DNA of 64,000 nucleotides from Methylobacterium sp. Leaf123. Its GTDB lineage: Bacteria; Pseudomonadota; Alphaproteobacteria; Rhizobiales; Beijerinckiaceae. A program made the position numbers and the translations under genes. Positions 55,805-64,000 of this stretch are shown one piece after another (positions within the stretch are counted from its first letter, which is position 1; each line of letters begins with the position of its first letter). The notes beneath the pieces were generated by a model that did not search any database, was not told where the DNA came from, and saw only the letters and a list, made by a program, of their open reading frames with translations. The stretch is from the NCBI RefSeq assembly GCF_001423405.1, contig NZ_LMNS01000002.1:1-64000 (forward strand). Reading direction: 5' to 3'.

Positions 55805-56858
55805 GGCCGCCCTCCTTCTCCGGATTGATCGATTCCTCCACCCGCAGGACGTAGCTGCCCTGCGATTGGCCGGCCCGGCACCAGAAGAGCGGCCGGTCGT
55901 TGCCCTCGAGCTTGATCCGCGTCGCGGGCGTCGCGTCGAGGGTGAGCACCTGCCCGACCTTGAGGCCGGCGATCTCGCCGAGCGTCAGGTGACGCTCTTC
56001 GAGGACGGCGCGCAGGCGCACGGTCGTCTTCTGCACCTCCGCCGCGATCTGCTCGGCCCAGCGCGGGTCGCGGGCAGCGGATTCGCCGGTCAGCACCTTG
56101 CCGAGCGCCGGGCGCAGCGGGTTCAGCATCGTCTGCGGGATGATGAGGAACATCTCGCCGCCGCGGTTGAGCGCTTGAAGCAGGAACTTGGCCTGCACCG
56201 CCTTGTTGGAGCGCCGGCCGATCACCGCGAACTCCATCCGGGTCTCCATCCGCTCGAGGCGGAAGGCGGTCTGCGAGACGAGGCCGAAGGAGGATTCGAG
56301 CCCCTTGCCGACCTGCTCGAACACCATCTGCGCGATGCGCAGTTCGAGCGCCGAGAAGGTGCGCTCGTCCTCCACCGGCGGCTCGGTGCCGTCGGAGCCG
56401 AACAGCACCTCGACCATGGTGTAGATGAAGTCGCGATCGAGCCCGACCAGAACGTGGCCGTCCCATTCCGGCGCCTGGAAGATGCCGACCACGGCGTTGG
56501 CGTCGTAGGCATCGAGGAACTCGCCGAAGCGCCCGCTTTCCACACCGCTCAGGGAGTAGAAGGCCGAGGAGGCGGCCAGGTGCTTGGCCGCATCGGTGCA
56601 AGCGGTGGCGAGGCGGTCGAGCACCACGCTGAGCATCGGCAGCCGGTCGAGCGACAGGCCGCCGGCCTCCTGGATGCGGGCGCGGATATCGGTCGCGGGC
56701 CGCGTTGCCGTGACGAAGGGGGGAAGCTCGGGCCGCGGCTCGGGGGCTGCCTCGGGCCGGGGTTCGGGGGTCGCCTCGGGCCGGGGCTCGGGGGTCGTGT
56801 CGGGCCGGGGCTCGGGGGTCGTGTCGAGCGCCGCTTCGGGGGTCTCGGTCTCGTCCAT
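55788..56858 (-). CDS. fliM: Flagellar switch protein FliM
   Basis: A 356-residue C-ring protein. The usual N-terminal CheY-binding helix (LSQxEIDALL type) is not seen. Instead residues 13-44 are four units of an eight-residue repeat, TTPEPRPD/E, encoded by a 24-bp tandem repeat. The core has RLPMLSVVLDRLATACTDAA, GLDRDFIYTMVEVLFGSDG and SFGLVSQTAFRLERMETRME; a SpoA-like C-terminal domain follows (EIAGLKVGQVLTLDA). It follows motA after 12 bases. Confidence 0.94.
   Translation of the reverse strand: MDETETPEAALDTTPEPRPDTTPEPRPEATPEPRPEAAPEPRPELPPFVTATRPATDIRARIQEAGGLSLDRLPMLSVVLDRLATACTDAAKHLAASSAFYSLSGVESGRFGEFLDAYDANAVVGIFQAPEWDGHVLVGLDRDFIYTMVEVLFGSDGTEPPVEDERTFSALELRIAQMVFEQVGKGLESSFGLVSQTAFRLERMETRMEFAVIGRRSNKAVQAKFLLQALNRGGEMFLIIPQTMLNPLRPALGKVLTGESAARDPRWAEQIAAEVQKTTVRLRAVLEERHLTLGEIAGLKVGQVLTLDATPATRIKLEGNDRPLFWCRAGQSQGSYVLRVEESINPEKEGGHGLLG
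56727..56822. repeat. 24-bp tandem repeat inside fliM
   Basis: Four units of 24 bases, in frame, encode TTPEPRPD, TTPEPRPE, ATPEPRPE and AAPEPRPE. Units differ at only a few bases, so length variation between strains by slippage is likely. Confidence 0.9.
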
Positions 56859-56870
56859 CTGCGAAATCCC

Positions 56871-57746
56871 TTACGCCGCGGCCGGTTCAGCGCGGGCGCC
56901 GGGCACGGTGGCGCTCTCGACCTCGTCGATGGTCGGGCGGTCGGCGCCGGCAATGCCCTTGCGGCCGTGCTCGATCGCGACCTGGGGCAGCGCGCCGTTC
57001 ATGTAGGCGATCAGGCTCTGCTTCACGATGGTGTAGACGCTGCACTGCTTCTCGCGCACGCCTTTGATCTTCACGGCGAGCGGGGCGAGCATCCCGTAGG
57101 ACGCGAACACGCCGATGAAGGTGCCGACCAGCGCCGCGCCGATCAGGCCGCCGAGGATCTGCGGCGACTGGTCCAGCGCGCCCATCGCCTTCACGATGCC
57201 TAGCACCGCCGCGACGATACCGAGCGCCGGCAGCGCCTCCGCCACGGTGTTGATCGCGGCATAGGGCTTGAGCTTGTACTTCTTGTGCGTGCCGATCTCC
57301 TCTTCCATCAGCGCCTCGATCTCGTGCGAGCGGGCGTTGCCGATGAGAATCAGGCGGCAATAGTCGCAGATGAACAGCACCAGATCCTGGTCCTTGGTCA
57401 CCTCGGGATAGTTCTTGAAGATCTCGGAATTCGCCGGATCGTCGAAATGCGTCTCGACCTCGTTGCGCGGCTTGGTCTTCAGGTCGCGCATCAGGGCGTG
57501 CAGGAGCCCCAGCAGCGAGAGGAAGTCCTGGCGCTTCGGCCCCTTGTTGGTGAAGGCTTCCATCGTCGCCTTGCCGGAATCGACGACCGTCTTCATCGGG
57601 TTGGCGATGACGAAGGTGCCCGCCGCCATCCCGAAGATGATGACGAACTCCCAGGGCTGCCAGATCACGATCAGGTGCCCGCCCATGGCGACGAAGCCGC
57701 CGAGCATGCAGCCGATCGCGATGACGAGGCCGACGAGGATTCCCAT
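56871..57746 (-). CDS. motA: Flagellar stator protein MotA
   Basis: A 291-residue proton-channel subunit with four membrane helices. N-terminal ILVGLVIAIGCMLGGFVAMG; cytoplasmic loop EIEALMEEEIGTHKKYKLKP; helices 3-4 VAEALPALGIVAAVLGIVKA and GGLIGAALVGTFIGVFASYG. The ATG at 57746 is chosen; 23 codons upstream are not coding-like. First gene of the minus-strand switch unit; partner motB is 10 kb away on the other strand. Confidence 0.96.
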   Translation of the reverse strand: MGILVGLVIAIGCMLGGFVAMGGHLIVIWQPWEFVIIFGMAAGTFVIANPMKTVVDSGKATMEAFTNKGPKRQDFLSLLGLLHALMRDLKTKPRNEVETHFDDPANSEIFKNYPEVTKDQDLVLFICDYCRLILIGNARSHEIEALMEEEIGTHKKYKLKPYAAINTVAEALPALGIVAAVLGIVKAMGALDQSPQILGGLIGAALVGTFIGVFASYGMLAPLAVKIKGVREKQCSVYTIVKQSLIAYMNGALPQVAIEHGRKGIAGADRPTIDEVESATVPGARAEPAAA

Positions 57747-57880
57747 GAGAAGACTCCGGGGGGACACCGCTGCGGGGACGGGTGCCGACGCGCGGCAGCC
57801 CTTTGTCCGAGCCAATAGGCATAGTGGCTTGCGCGGAGCTTTTTCACGGAGCGCCAGGGCCTGTCATCGCCGGGGCCGAC

Positions 57881-57909
57881 CTTGGAGCCGGGCGTTCGAG
57901 CGCCTAACT
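57881..57909 (+). promoter_or_regulatory. Heat-shock (sigma-32-like) promoter of hslVU
   Basis: CTTG at 57881-57884, an 18-base spacer and CCTAACT at 57903-57909 closely match the alphaproteobacterial RpoH pattern CTTG-N17/18-CYTATNT. A transcript would start near 57916, just before hslV. Confidence 0.6.
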
Positions 57910-57922
57910 GAGGCTCGGCCTT

Positions 57923-58507
57923 ATGTCCTCGAACCGGAGCGTTTCCTTGGCCCAAACCGACGATCGCCTGCCGCAGATGCACGCCACCACGATCCTCATG
58001 GTCCGCAAGGGCGGCCGGGTGGTGATCGGCGGCGACGGTCAGGTCAGCCTCGGCCAGACCATCGTGAAGGGCAATGCCCGCAAGGTCCGGCGGCTCGCCA
58101 AGGGCACCGTGATCGGCGGCTTTGCCGGTACCACCGCCGACGCCTTCACCCTGTTCGAGCGGCTGGAAGCCAAGCTGGAGCAGTATCCCGGCCAGCTCAC
58201 CCGCGCCTGCGTCGAACTCACCAAGGATTGGCGCACCGACCGTTATCTGCGCCGCCTGGAGGCGATGATGCTGGTCGCCGACAAGGAGGTCAGCCTGCTG
58301 CTGTCCGGCGCCGGTGACGTGCTGGAACCCGAGACCGGGGTGATGGCGATCGGCTCGGGCGGCAACTACGCCCTCTCCGCCGCCCGCGCGTTGGAGGACG
58401 GCGAACTCGACGCCGAGGCGATCGTGCGCCGGTCGATGAAGATCGCCGCCGAGATCTGCGTCTACACCAACGGCAACCTCGTGATCGAAACCCTCGACGC
58501 GGCCTGA
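57923..58507 (+). CDS. hslV: ATP-dependent protease subunit HslV
   Basis: A 194-residue threonine peptidase forming the core of the HslVU protease. Removal of the short leader exposes the catalytic Thr22 in [10 protein letters not shown]. Further: [40 protein letters not shown] and [16 protein letters not shown]. The ATG at 57923 leaves almost no 5' leader from the predicted promoter; a TTG at 57947 with GGAG eight bases upstream is a real alternative. Confidence 0.96.
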   Translation: MSSNRSVSLAQTDDRLPQMHATTILMVRKGGRVVIGGDGQVSLGQTIVKGNARKVRRLAKGTVIGGFAGTTADAFTLFERLEAKLEQYPGQLTRACVELTKDWRTDRYLRRLEAMMLVADKEVSLLLSGAGDVLEPETGVMAIGSGGNYALSAARALEDGELDAEAIVRRSMKIAAEICVYTNGNLVIETLDAA

Positions 58508-58618
58508 GGGCCGCGCTCCCTGGAAAGCCGGGCCTCGCCCGCCTAGATCGTCCTCGGGGAAGGCCCCGCGCCCGACGCGCCGCCCCATACCTCCCCAAAA
58601 AACGGCCGCAGGAGCCCG

Positions 58619-59932
58619 ATGACCACCTTCTCTCCCCGCGAGATCGTCTCCGAGCTCGACCGCTTCATCGTCGGCCAGAAGGACGCCAAGCGCGCGGTTG
58701 CGATCGCCTTGCGCAACCGGTGGCGGCGCCAGCAACTGAAAGGGCCGCTGCGGGACGAGGTGGCGCCCAAAAACATCCTGATGATCGGCCCGACGGGCTG
58801 CGGCAAGACCGAGATCGCCCGGCGTCTCGCCCGGCTCGCGGGCGCGCCCTTCCTCAAGATCGAGGCCACCAAGTTCACGGAGGTGGGCTATGTCGGCCGC
58901 GACGTGGAGCAGATCGTGCGCGACCTCGTCGAGGTCGGCATCGGTCTGACGCGGGAGGAGAAGCGCAAGGCGGTCAAAGCCAAAGCAGAGGCGGCGGCCG
59001 AATCCCGCATCCTCGACGCGCTGGTGGGGCCGACCGCGAGCCAGGCGACGCGGGAAAGCTTCCGCAAGAAGCTGCGGGCGAGCGAACTCGACGACAAGGA
59101 GGTCGAGATCGAGCTGGCCCCCTCCGGCTCCCAGGGCATGCCGATGTTCGAGATCCCCGGCATGCCGGGCGCCTCGATGGGCGCGATCAACATCTCCGAC
59201 ATGCTCGGCAAGGCGCTCGGCGGCCAGCGCGGCAAGCCGCGCCGCATCACCGTGGCGGAAGCCTACGCGCCGCTGATCGCCGAGGAGAGCGACAAGCTCG
59301 TGGACGACGACGCCCTGACCCGCGAGGCGATCCGTGAGGTCGAGGATAACGGCATTGTCTTCCTCGACGAGATCGACAAGATCTGCGCCCGCGAGGGCCG
59401 CTCCGGCGCCGACGTCTCCCGCGAGGGCGTGCAGCGCGACCTGCTGCCCCTAATCGAGGGCACCACGGTGGCGACCAAGCACGGGCCGGTGAAGACCGAC
59501 CACATCCTGTTCATCGCGTCGGGCGCCTTCCACGTCTCGAAGCCGTCCGACCTCCTGCCCGAATTGCAGGGCCGCCTGCCGATCCGCGTCGAGTTACAGC
59601 CGCTCACCGTCGAGGATTTCAAGCAGATCCTCACCGCGACGGAGGCGAGCCTGATCAAGCAGACGGTGGCGCTGATGCAGACGGAGGGCGTCACCCTCGA
59701 CTTCACCGAGGATGCCATCGATGCGCTCGCCCGCGTCGCCGTCGAGGTGAACGGCTCGGTGGAGAATATCGGCGCCCGCCGGCTTCAGACCGTGCTGGAA
59801 CGGGTGATCGACGAGATCTCGTTCACCGCCACCGACCGCTCCGGCGAGACGGTGCCGATCGATGCGGCCTATGTCCGCGACCGCGTCGAGGATCTGGCGG
59901 CGAACGCGGATCTCAGCCGCTTCATCCTCTGA
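58619..59932 (+). CDS. hslU: HslU ATPase
   Basis: A 437-residue AAA+ unfoldase of HslVU. Begins [20 protein letters not shown]; Walker [11 protein letters not shown] at 56-65; I domain about 110-215; Walker [17 protein letters not shown] near 245; C-terminal [20 protein letters not shown] and NADLSRFIL, whose end docks into HslV. It lies 111 bases after hslV, presumably cotranscribed. Confidence 0.97.
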   Translation: MTTFSPREIVSELDRFIVGQKDAKRAVAIALRNRWRRQQLKGPLRDEVAPKNILMIGPTGCGKTEIARRLARLAGAPFLKIEATKFTEVGYVGRDVEQIVRDLVEVGIGLTREEKRKAVKAKAEAAAESRILDALVGPTASQATRESFRKKLRASELDDKEVEIELAPSGSQGMPMFEIPGMPGASMGAINISDMLGKALGGQRGKPRRITVAEAYAPLIAEESDKLVDDDALTREAIREVEDNGIVFLDEIDKICAREGRSGADVSREGVQRDLLPLIEGTTVATKHGPVKTDHILFIASGAFHVSKPSDLLPELQGRLPIRVELQPLTVEDFKQILTATEASLIKQTVALMQTEGVTLDFTEDAIDALARVAVEVNGSVENIGARRLQTVLERVIDEISFTATDRSGETVPIDAAYVRDRVEDLAANADLSRFIL

Positions 59933-59938
59933 TCCGGG

Positions 59939-60619
59939 ATGAGCAGCGGCCGTAAGGAACGCGCAAGCCATCGTCCCCTGGCGCGTGGAGGCCTGGCCCT
60001 GGGCATCCTGGCCGCCGGTCTGCTCGGTGCCGTCCGAGCGGGCGCAGCCGATGCGGAGAGCGAGGCCACGCTGCTGAAGCAGAGCCCTCTGATCGTGTCG
60101 GCCGGGGCGAACGAGGTGCCCTGGCTCGAGACGGCATGCGCCGTCCTCCTGACCGCCGCGGGCCGGGCGGAGGGCAGCCCGTCCGCACGGGACGAGGGCC
60201 ATGTCGTACCCGCCATCATACGGTGCGCCCGCTTGGCGCCTGTCCGTCACGACGGGCTGGCGTCCGCCTTGCCGGGCCATCGCTGCATGGCGCTGGCCGG
60301 GGGCGACTCGACCGGCGACCATCCTGTGCCCATCCGCTCGCAGCCCAGAGCGGGAAGTCGGCGCCTCGGCCTATCACGGGACCCCGTCATCATGGCCGAT
60401 CCCGTGCAGGTCGTGAACGGTCATGCGCGGATGCTGCGGCCCGACGGCCAGCCCGGATGGGTTCCGCGGGACCGGTTGCGGACCTGGGTCGTCTCGGCCG
60501 TGCCGGAGCTGCGCTGTCTGCCGACGCGAAAGCCGGGCGGCTCGCTCGGCGTCACCTACCTGCGTTCCGACGAGGCAGGCGAGACAGGGTCCCGTCCGGG
60601 TGCCCCGGATGCGCGGTGA
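59939..60619 (+). CDS. Exported protein with possible SH3-like end
   Basis: A 226-residue frame just after hslU. The N-terminus is signal-like (GGLALGILAAGLLGAVRAGA). Near residues 150-190, PVIMADPVQVVNGHARMLRP followed by GQPGWVPRDRLRTW looks like a bacterial SH3 domain. The middle (about 75-145) is poorly ordered, and the +1 frame there reads REVGASAYHGTP, which would fit better before PVIMADP; a frameshift is possible. Function unknown. Confidence 0.5.
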   Translation: MSSGRKERASHRPLARGGLALGILAAGLLGAVRAGAADAESEATLLKQSPLIVSAGANEVPWLETACAVLLTAAGRAEGSPSARDEGHVVPAIIRCARLAPVRHDGLASALPGHRCMALAGGDSTGDHPVPIRSQPRAGSRRLGLSRDPVIMADPVQVVNGHARMLRPDGQPGWVPRDRLRTWVVSAVPELRCLPTRKPGGSLGVTYLRSDEAGETGSRPGAPDAR

Positions 60620-60632
60620 GGCCGCCTCGCCC

Positions 60633-61496
60633 ATGAATGGCCGCAGCGCCACGCCCGACATCGCCCTGCCGATCCTCGCTCTCCTGGCGGGGATGGTCTC
60701 GATCCAGAGCGGCGCGGCTCTGGCCAAGGGGCTGTTTCCGGTCATCGGCGCGGCGGGCGTCACGACGCTCCGCGTCGGCTTCTCGGCGCTGATCCTGCTC
60801 GCAATCTGGCGGCCATGGCGGCGCAGTCTGGAGCGGGGCGAGATCGGCGCCATCGCGCTCTACGGCGCGGCGCTCGGGCTCATGAACCTGCTGTTCTACC
60901 TCTCGCTCCGCACGATCCCCCTCGGCATCGCGGTGGCCATCGAGTTCACCGGCCCGCTGGCCGTGGCGTTGGCGGGTTCGCGCCGGGCGCGCGACTTCGC
61001 CTGGATCGGCCTCGCGGTGCTCGGGCTCGGCCTGCTGCTGCCGCTGGGCGAGACCAGCACCCTCGATCCCACGGGCGCGGCGTTGGCCCTCGGCGCGGGC
61101 CTGTGCTGGGCGGCCTACATCGTGTTCGGCCAGCGCGCCGGCCGGGCCGGCGGCGGGCGGGCGGTGTCGCTCGGAATGCTGGTCGCCGCCCTCGTCGTCG
61201 CGCCGGTGGGCTTCGTCGAAGCCGGCGCCGACCTGTTCACCCCGGCGACGCTCGCGACGGGTCTCGTCATCGCCGTCCTGTCGAGCGCCCTGCCCTACTC
61301 GCTCGAAATGTTCGCCCTCACGCGCCTGCCCCGCCCGGCCTTCGGCGTGCTGATGAGCCTGGAACCCGCCGTCGCCTCGGTAGCCGCCCTCGCCCTGCTC
61401 GGTGAGCGGCTGAGTCCGGTGCAGGGCGGGGCCATCGCCTGCATCGTGGCGGCTTCGGCGGGGATCACGCTGGCAAACCGCAAGCCCGGCAGTTGA
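60633..61496 (+). CDS. EamA/RhtA-like transporter
   Basis: A 287-residue inner-membrane exporter of the DMT superfamily with about ten helices. Seen: ALLAGMVSIQSGAALAKGLF, TLRVGFSALILLAIWRPW, PLGIAVAIEFTGPLAVALAG, GAGLCWAAYIVFGQRAG and LSSALPYSLEMFALTRLPRP, the pattern of threonine/homoserine exporter RhtA. The ATG at 60633 has GGTGAGG upstream; an ATG at 60609 would overlap the previous gene. Confidence 0.87.
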   Translation: MNGRSATPDIALPILALLAGMVSIQSGAALAKGLFPVIGAAGVTTLRVGFSALILLAIWRPWRRSLERGEIGAIALYGAALGLMNLLFYLSLRTIPLGIAVAIEFTGPLAVALAGSRRARDFAWIGLAVLGLGLLLPLGETSTLDPTGAALALGAGLCWAAYIVFGQRAGRAGGGRAVSLGMLVAALVVAPVGFVEAGADLFTPATLATGLVIAVLSSALPYSLEMFALTRLPRPAFGVLMSLEPAVASVAALALLGERLSPVQGGAIACIVAASAGITLANRKPGS

Positions 61497-61549
61497 GGAC
61501 GGGAATCGAACGACGTGGGGTGAACGGGCGTGATCCCGATCCGCCGCCC

Positions 61550-62611
61550 CTACCCTTCCCAGACCTGCCCCGGCCGCAGCGCCAGGAACCGCTCCGGCGG
61601 AAGCGCGGCCCCTGTCAGCGCTTCGCCCAGCGCCTCGACGGGGCGCTCGATGCCCTCGTCGGTGAGCTTGAACGTGCCCCAATGGTGGCCGAGCGCCTGA
61701 TCGGCGCCGAGGAGGCTCAGCGCTTCCACCGCGTCGGCGGGGTTCATGTGCTGGGGCTGCATGAACCAGCGCGGCTCGTAGGCGCCGATCGGCAGGGTGG
61801 CGAGCCGGGGCGGGCCGAACCGGGCGCGGATCTCGCGGAAGATCGTGCCGTCGCCGAGGCCGGTATCGCCGACATGGTAGTGCACGCCGCGCGGCGTCGT
61901 GAGCAGGAAGGCGCACCACAGGGCCATGCGCCGGTCGTTGAGGCCGCGCGCCGACCAGTGGTTGGCCGGCGTCAGATGCACGGTGATGCCGGCGCCGAGA
62001 TCGACCGACTCGCCCCAATCGTGGGTCTCGACATGCATGGTCTCGTCGTAGCCGCGCAGGATCGCGTCGTTGCCGAGGGGGGCAACGATCAGCGGCTGGT
62101 GGTCCTGCCACAGGCGGGCGATCGTCGGCCCGTCGAGATGGTCGTAGTGGTTGTGGGTGATCAGCACCGCATCGATCGGCGGCAGGTCGGCATAGGCGAT
62201 GCCCGGCGCGTTGACCCGCTTCGGCCCGGCAAAGCGGACCGGGCTCGCGCGCTTGGCATAGACCGGGTCGACCAGGATGTTGCGGCCCGCGACCTGGAAC
62301 AGGTAGCTCGCATGTCCGATCAGGACGACGCGAAGCCCCTCGAACCGCTCCGGCGGCTTGTCCGCCGGAAATGGGCTCGGGAAGCTTGCCGGCCATGCCT
62401 CAGGCTTGCCGGTCCGGCGCCAGCGGGCCATGTCGGAGAGCGACTTGTCGGGCGGCTGGTTCGGGGCGTGAAAGCGCAGCCCGTCGAAATGCGCGCTCTG
62501 GGGGCCGCGATAATAGGGGTTCTTGCTCCGGCGATGCGCGGCGTAACCGACACCCCCGAGGGTCATCACAGTGGCCGCGCTGGCGACCGTGAGCAGGCCA
62601 CGCTTCTTCAT
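61550..62611 (-). CDS. MBL-fold metal-dependent hydrolase
   Basis: A 353-residue protein of the NAPE-PLD/UlaG-like metallo-beta-lactamase group. N-terminal signal or anchor (LLTVASAATVMTLGGVGYAA), then VVLIGHASYLFQVAGRNILV, the metal motif ITHNHYDHLDGPTI, LTPANHWSARG and YHVGDTGLGDGTIF. Relatives hydrolyse phospholipid or lactone substrates; the substrate here is unknown. Confidence 0.88.
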   Translation of the reverse strand: MKKRGLLTVASAATVMTLGGVGYAAHRRSKNPYYRGPQSAHFDGLRFHAPNQPPDKSLSDMARWRRTGKPEAWPASFPSPFPADKPPERFEGLRVVLIGHASYLFQVAGRNILVDPVYAKRASPVRFAGPKRVNAPGIAYADLPPIDAVLITHNHYDHLDGPTIARLWQDHQPLIVAPLGNDAILRGYDETMHVETHDWGESVDLGAGITVHLTPANHWSARGLNDRRMALWCAFLLTTPRGVHYHVGDTGLGDGTIFREIRARFGPPRLATLPIGAYEPRWFMQPQHMNPADAVEALSLLGADQALGHHWGTFKLTDEGIERPVEALGEALTGAALPPERFLALRPGQVWEG

Positions 62612-62660
62612 ACGGCCAAGATGGCCCGTTCGGTCCGCGGTTCAAGCGCGGCGCAGGGCC

Positions 62661-63746
62661 TCATGAGCGCCAGCGCAGCTCCTGGCGGGTCAGCGGGTTG
62701 GCGAAGGGGCGGCTCTCGCGCGCCGCCTCCAGGGCCTCGCGCTTGAGGCGGAAATACCATTGCGAGGGCAGATCGCCCTGGCCGAGCAGCACCATGGTCG
62801 GCTTGCGGTCGAGACCCGCCTGCGCGTGCTGGAGCACCTGCTGATCCTGGGTCAGGAACTGGCGCATCAGCGGCCGGGCGATCGGCTTCAGGAGGTTGAG
62901 CGCCGGCATGCTCCAATAGAGCGCGTTGGTCAGCATCGTCCGGTTGGGGCCCATCGGCGTGGCGAAGGTGTAGTTCGCCACGCGCTTCGTGCCCGCCTTG
63001 ATCCGCTCCAGCCGCACGCCGGGCAGGCGGAACTCGATCTCGACCTCCGGTGCGCCGCCGAGCAGGCGGTAGACCGGCGAACTCGTTGTCGTCGCGTGGC
63101 TCGTCATGACGAAGCCGTGCGGCACGGGCTGGAAGGTCTTCACCTTCTCCCGCAACTCCTTCGAGGGCCGGAACCACCACGTATCGTGGACGAAGGCGAC
63201 GTGGCCGGGATCGACGAGGCTCAGCGTCGTCAGGTCGAACGAAGCCTCGACCTCCAATTCGAGAACGAGGCAGCCGGCCGGCTCGAAATCGAGGGAGGGC
63301 ACCGCCGGCACGGCTTCCGGATCGGCCGGTCCGAGATGCGGGTTGACCCAGAGGAAGCCCGCGCTCTCGACGATGGGGAAGCGCTGGACCGCGATGCGCG
63401 AAAAGTCCGAGGCGTCGTGTGCGGAGAGCGTCGGCACGTCGCGGCAGCGCCCGTCGGTGCCGAAGCGCCAGCCGTGGAACGGGCACATCAGCGTGTCGCC
63501 GTCGAACTGGCCCTTGGACAAAGCCATGCCGCGATGGGGGCAGCGGTCGCGCAGGGCGAACAGGCTGCCGTCCTTGGCCCGGCCGAGCACGACCTGCTCG
63601 CCGTTGAGCGCGACCGCCCGCATCTTTCCGCCCGAGACCGCCGCGGCGCGGCCGGCGCAGTACCATGCGTTCGACAACGGCTCGCGCATGGCGCGCGGAT
63701 CGAGGGCGTCGTCGGCGGAGATGCGCGGGGCGGTGGCGGAGGACAT
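62661..63746 (-). CDS. Rieske oxygenase large subunit-like protein
   Basis: A 361-residue aromatic-ring-hydroxylating-type oxygenase. The 2Fe-2S Rieske ligands are Cys69/His71 (RCPHRGMAL) and Cys88/His91 (MCPFHGW). The mononuclear iron site is DPGHVAFVHDTWWF (D-x2-H-x4-H). Length and single-component form resemble vanillate O-demethylase VanA and related monooxygenases. No reductase gene is adjacent, so the electron donor and substrate are unknown. Confidence 0.9.
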   Translation of the reverse strand: MSSATAPRISADDALDPRAMREPLSNAWYCAGRAAAVSGGKMRAVALNGEQVVLGRAKDGSLFALRDRCPHRGMALSKGQFDGDTLMCPFHGWRFGTDGRCRDVPTLSAHDASDFSRIAVQRFPIVESAGFLWVNPHLGPADPEAVPAVPSLDFEPAGCLVLELEVEASFDLTTLSLVDPGHVAFVHDTWWFRPSKELREKVKTFQPVPHGFVMTSHATTTSSPVYRLLGGAPEVEIEFRLPGVRLERIKAGTKRVANYTFATPMGPNRTMLTNALYWSMPALNLLKPIARPLMRQFLTQDQQVLQHAQAGLDRKPTMVLLGQGDLPSQWYFRLKREALEAARESRPFANPLTRQELRWRS

Positions 63747-63766
63747 GGCGTCTGAAGGGCCCGATG

Positions 63767-64000
63767 CTGACGGGCGCCCTCTTTAGGCTCCTCGCCGCCC
63801 GTCGGCCAGCGGCACGCAGGTGAGACCTTCAGGGCAATCGCTCGAAGCCGCTCGGGCGGCTTCGCGGCGCGAAGAGCGCCGCGCGGAGCGGGCCTTTCGG
63901 GACTTTGCTCCTGAAAGGCATCGAGCGGAGCGGAAGCTTAAGCCCGCGGAGGCGGGCGCCGGCGCTTGAGGCCGAAGGAAAAGCCGGGGGGATCGCGTTG
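63767..64000. other. Palindrome-rich non-coding end of window
   Basis: No gene is seen. Several inverted repeats occur: GGCGC/GCGCC near 63868-63882, CCTTTCGGGA against TCCTGAAAGG near 63892-63918 (one mismatch), and GCCCGC/GGCGGGC near 63943-63957. The layout resembles interspersed intergenic repeats of this genus, but no second copy lies in the window to prove it. Confidence 0.4.

Overview
The window is chromosomal sequence from a very GC-rich alphaproteobacterium, most likely Methylobacterium/Methylorubrum (Hyphomicrobiales). This is inferred from several features seen together: a RegB/RegA (ActS/ActR) redox system beside an intracellular polyhydroxyalkanoate depolymerase, a rhizobial-type flagellar cluster with motC, motE and a Rem/FtcR regulator, a DnaG that lacks most zinc ligands, and thiOSGE behind a TPP riboswitch. 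No tRNA, rRNA, CRISPR array, prophage or transposase gene was recognised. The region reads as core genome.

Layout. 1-276 holds nothing recognisable. 277-2619: DUF2244 membrane protein, nth (divergent) and purC. 2626-6332: two coupled family-2 glycosyltransferases. 6404-9114: small exported proteins (unknown, IalB-like, lipoprotein) and a YgjP-type metallopeptidase. 9223-12659: PHA depolymerase and the redox pair regB-regA, closed by a clear terminator. 12819-16457: small membrane protein, purS-purQ, apt, inositol monophosphatase and a secreted GlcG-like protein. 16450-19510: thiO-thiS-thiG-thiE on the minus strand with a TPP riboswitch leader. 19639-24225: class III nucleotide cyclase, small exported protein, AraC regulator and MFS exporter. 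24270-28399: dnaG then rpoD (minus). 28533-30676: two exported beta-propeller proteins. 30872-35997: YqeY, carA, small membrane protein and a heparinase-like protein.

36155-57746 is a flagellar island of about 21.6 kb. Plus-strand blocks are flgB-flgC-fliE-flgG-flgA-flgI-motE-flgH-fliL-fliP and fliF-fliH-motB-motC-fliK-lytic transglycosylase. The minus-strand block is motA-fliM-orf98-fliN-fliG-flhB-orf148, followed by rem at the junction. Basal body rod and ring, MS ring, export gate parts, C-ring switch, stator and a master regulator are present. Hook, filament, fliI, flgF, flhA, fliQ and fliR are not, so they must lie elsewhere. Three non-flagellar inserts sit in the island: a repeat plus an unknown gene between fliP and fliF, and a PepSY gene inside the fliM-fliN unit.

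57923-64000: hslV-hslU behind a heat-shock-like promoter, an SH3-like exported protein, an RhtA-like exporter, an MBL-fold hydrolase, a Rieske oxygenase, and a palindrome-rich non-coding end.

I do not see a convincing novel multi-gene system. The best leads are small: two uncharacterised genes translationally coupled to flhB and fliM, a 24-bp tandem repeat that builds the FliM N-terminus, a two-copy 109-bp inverted-repeat element placed between convergent gene ends, and a compact divergent promoter for nth/DUF2244 that predicts leaderless mRNAs. Functional calls are from reading motifs by eye; no database search was run.
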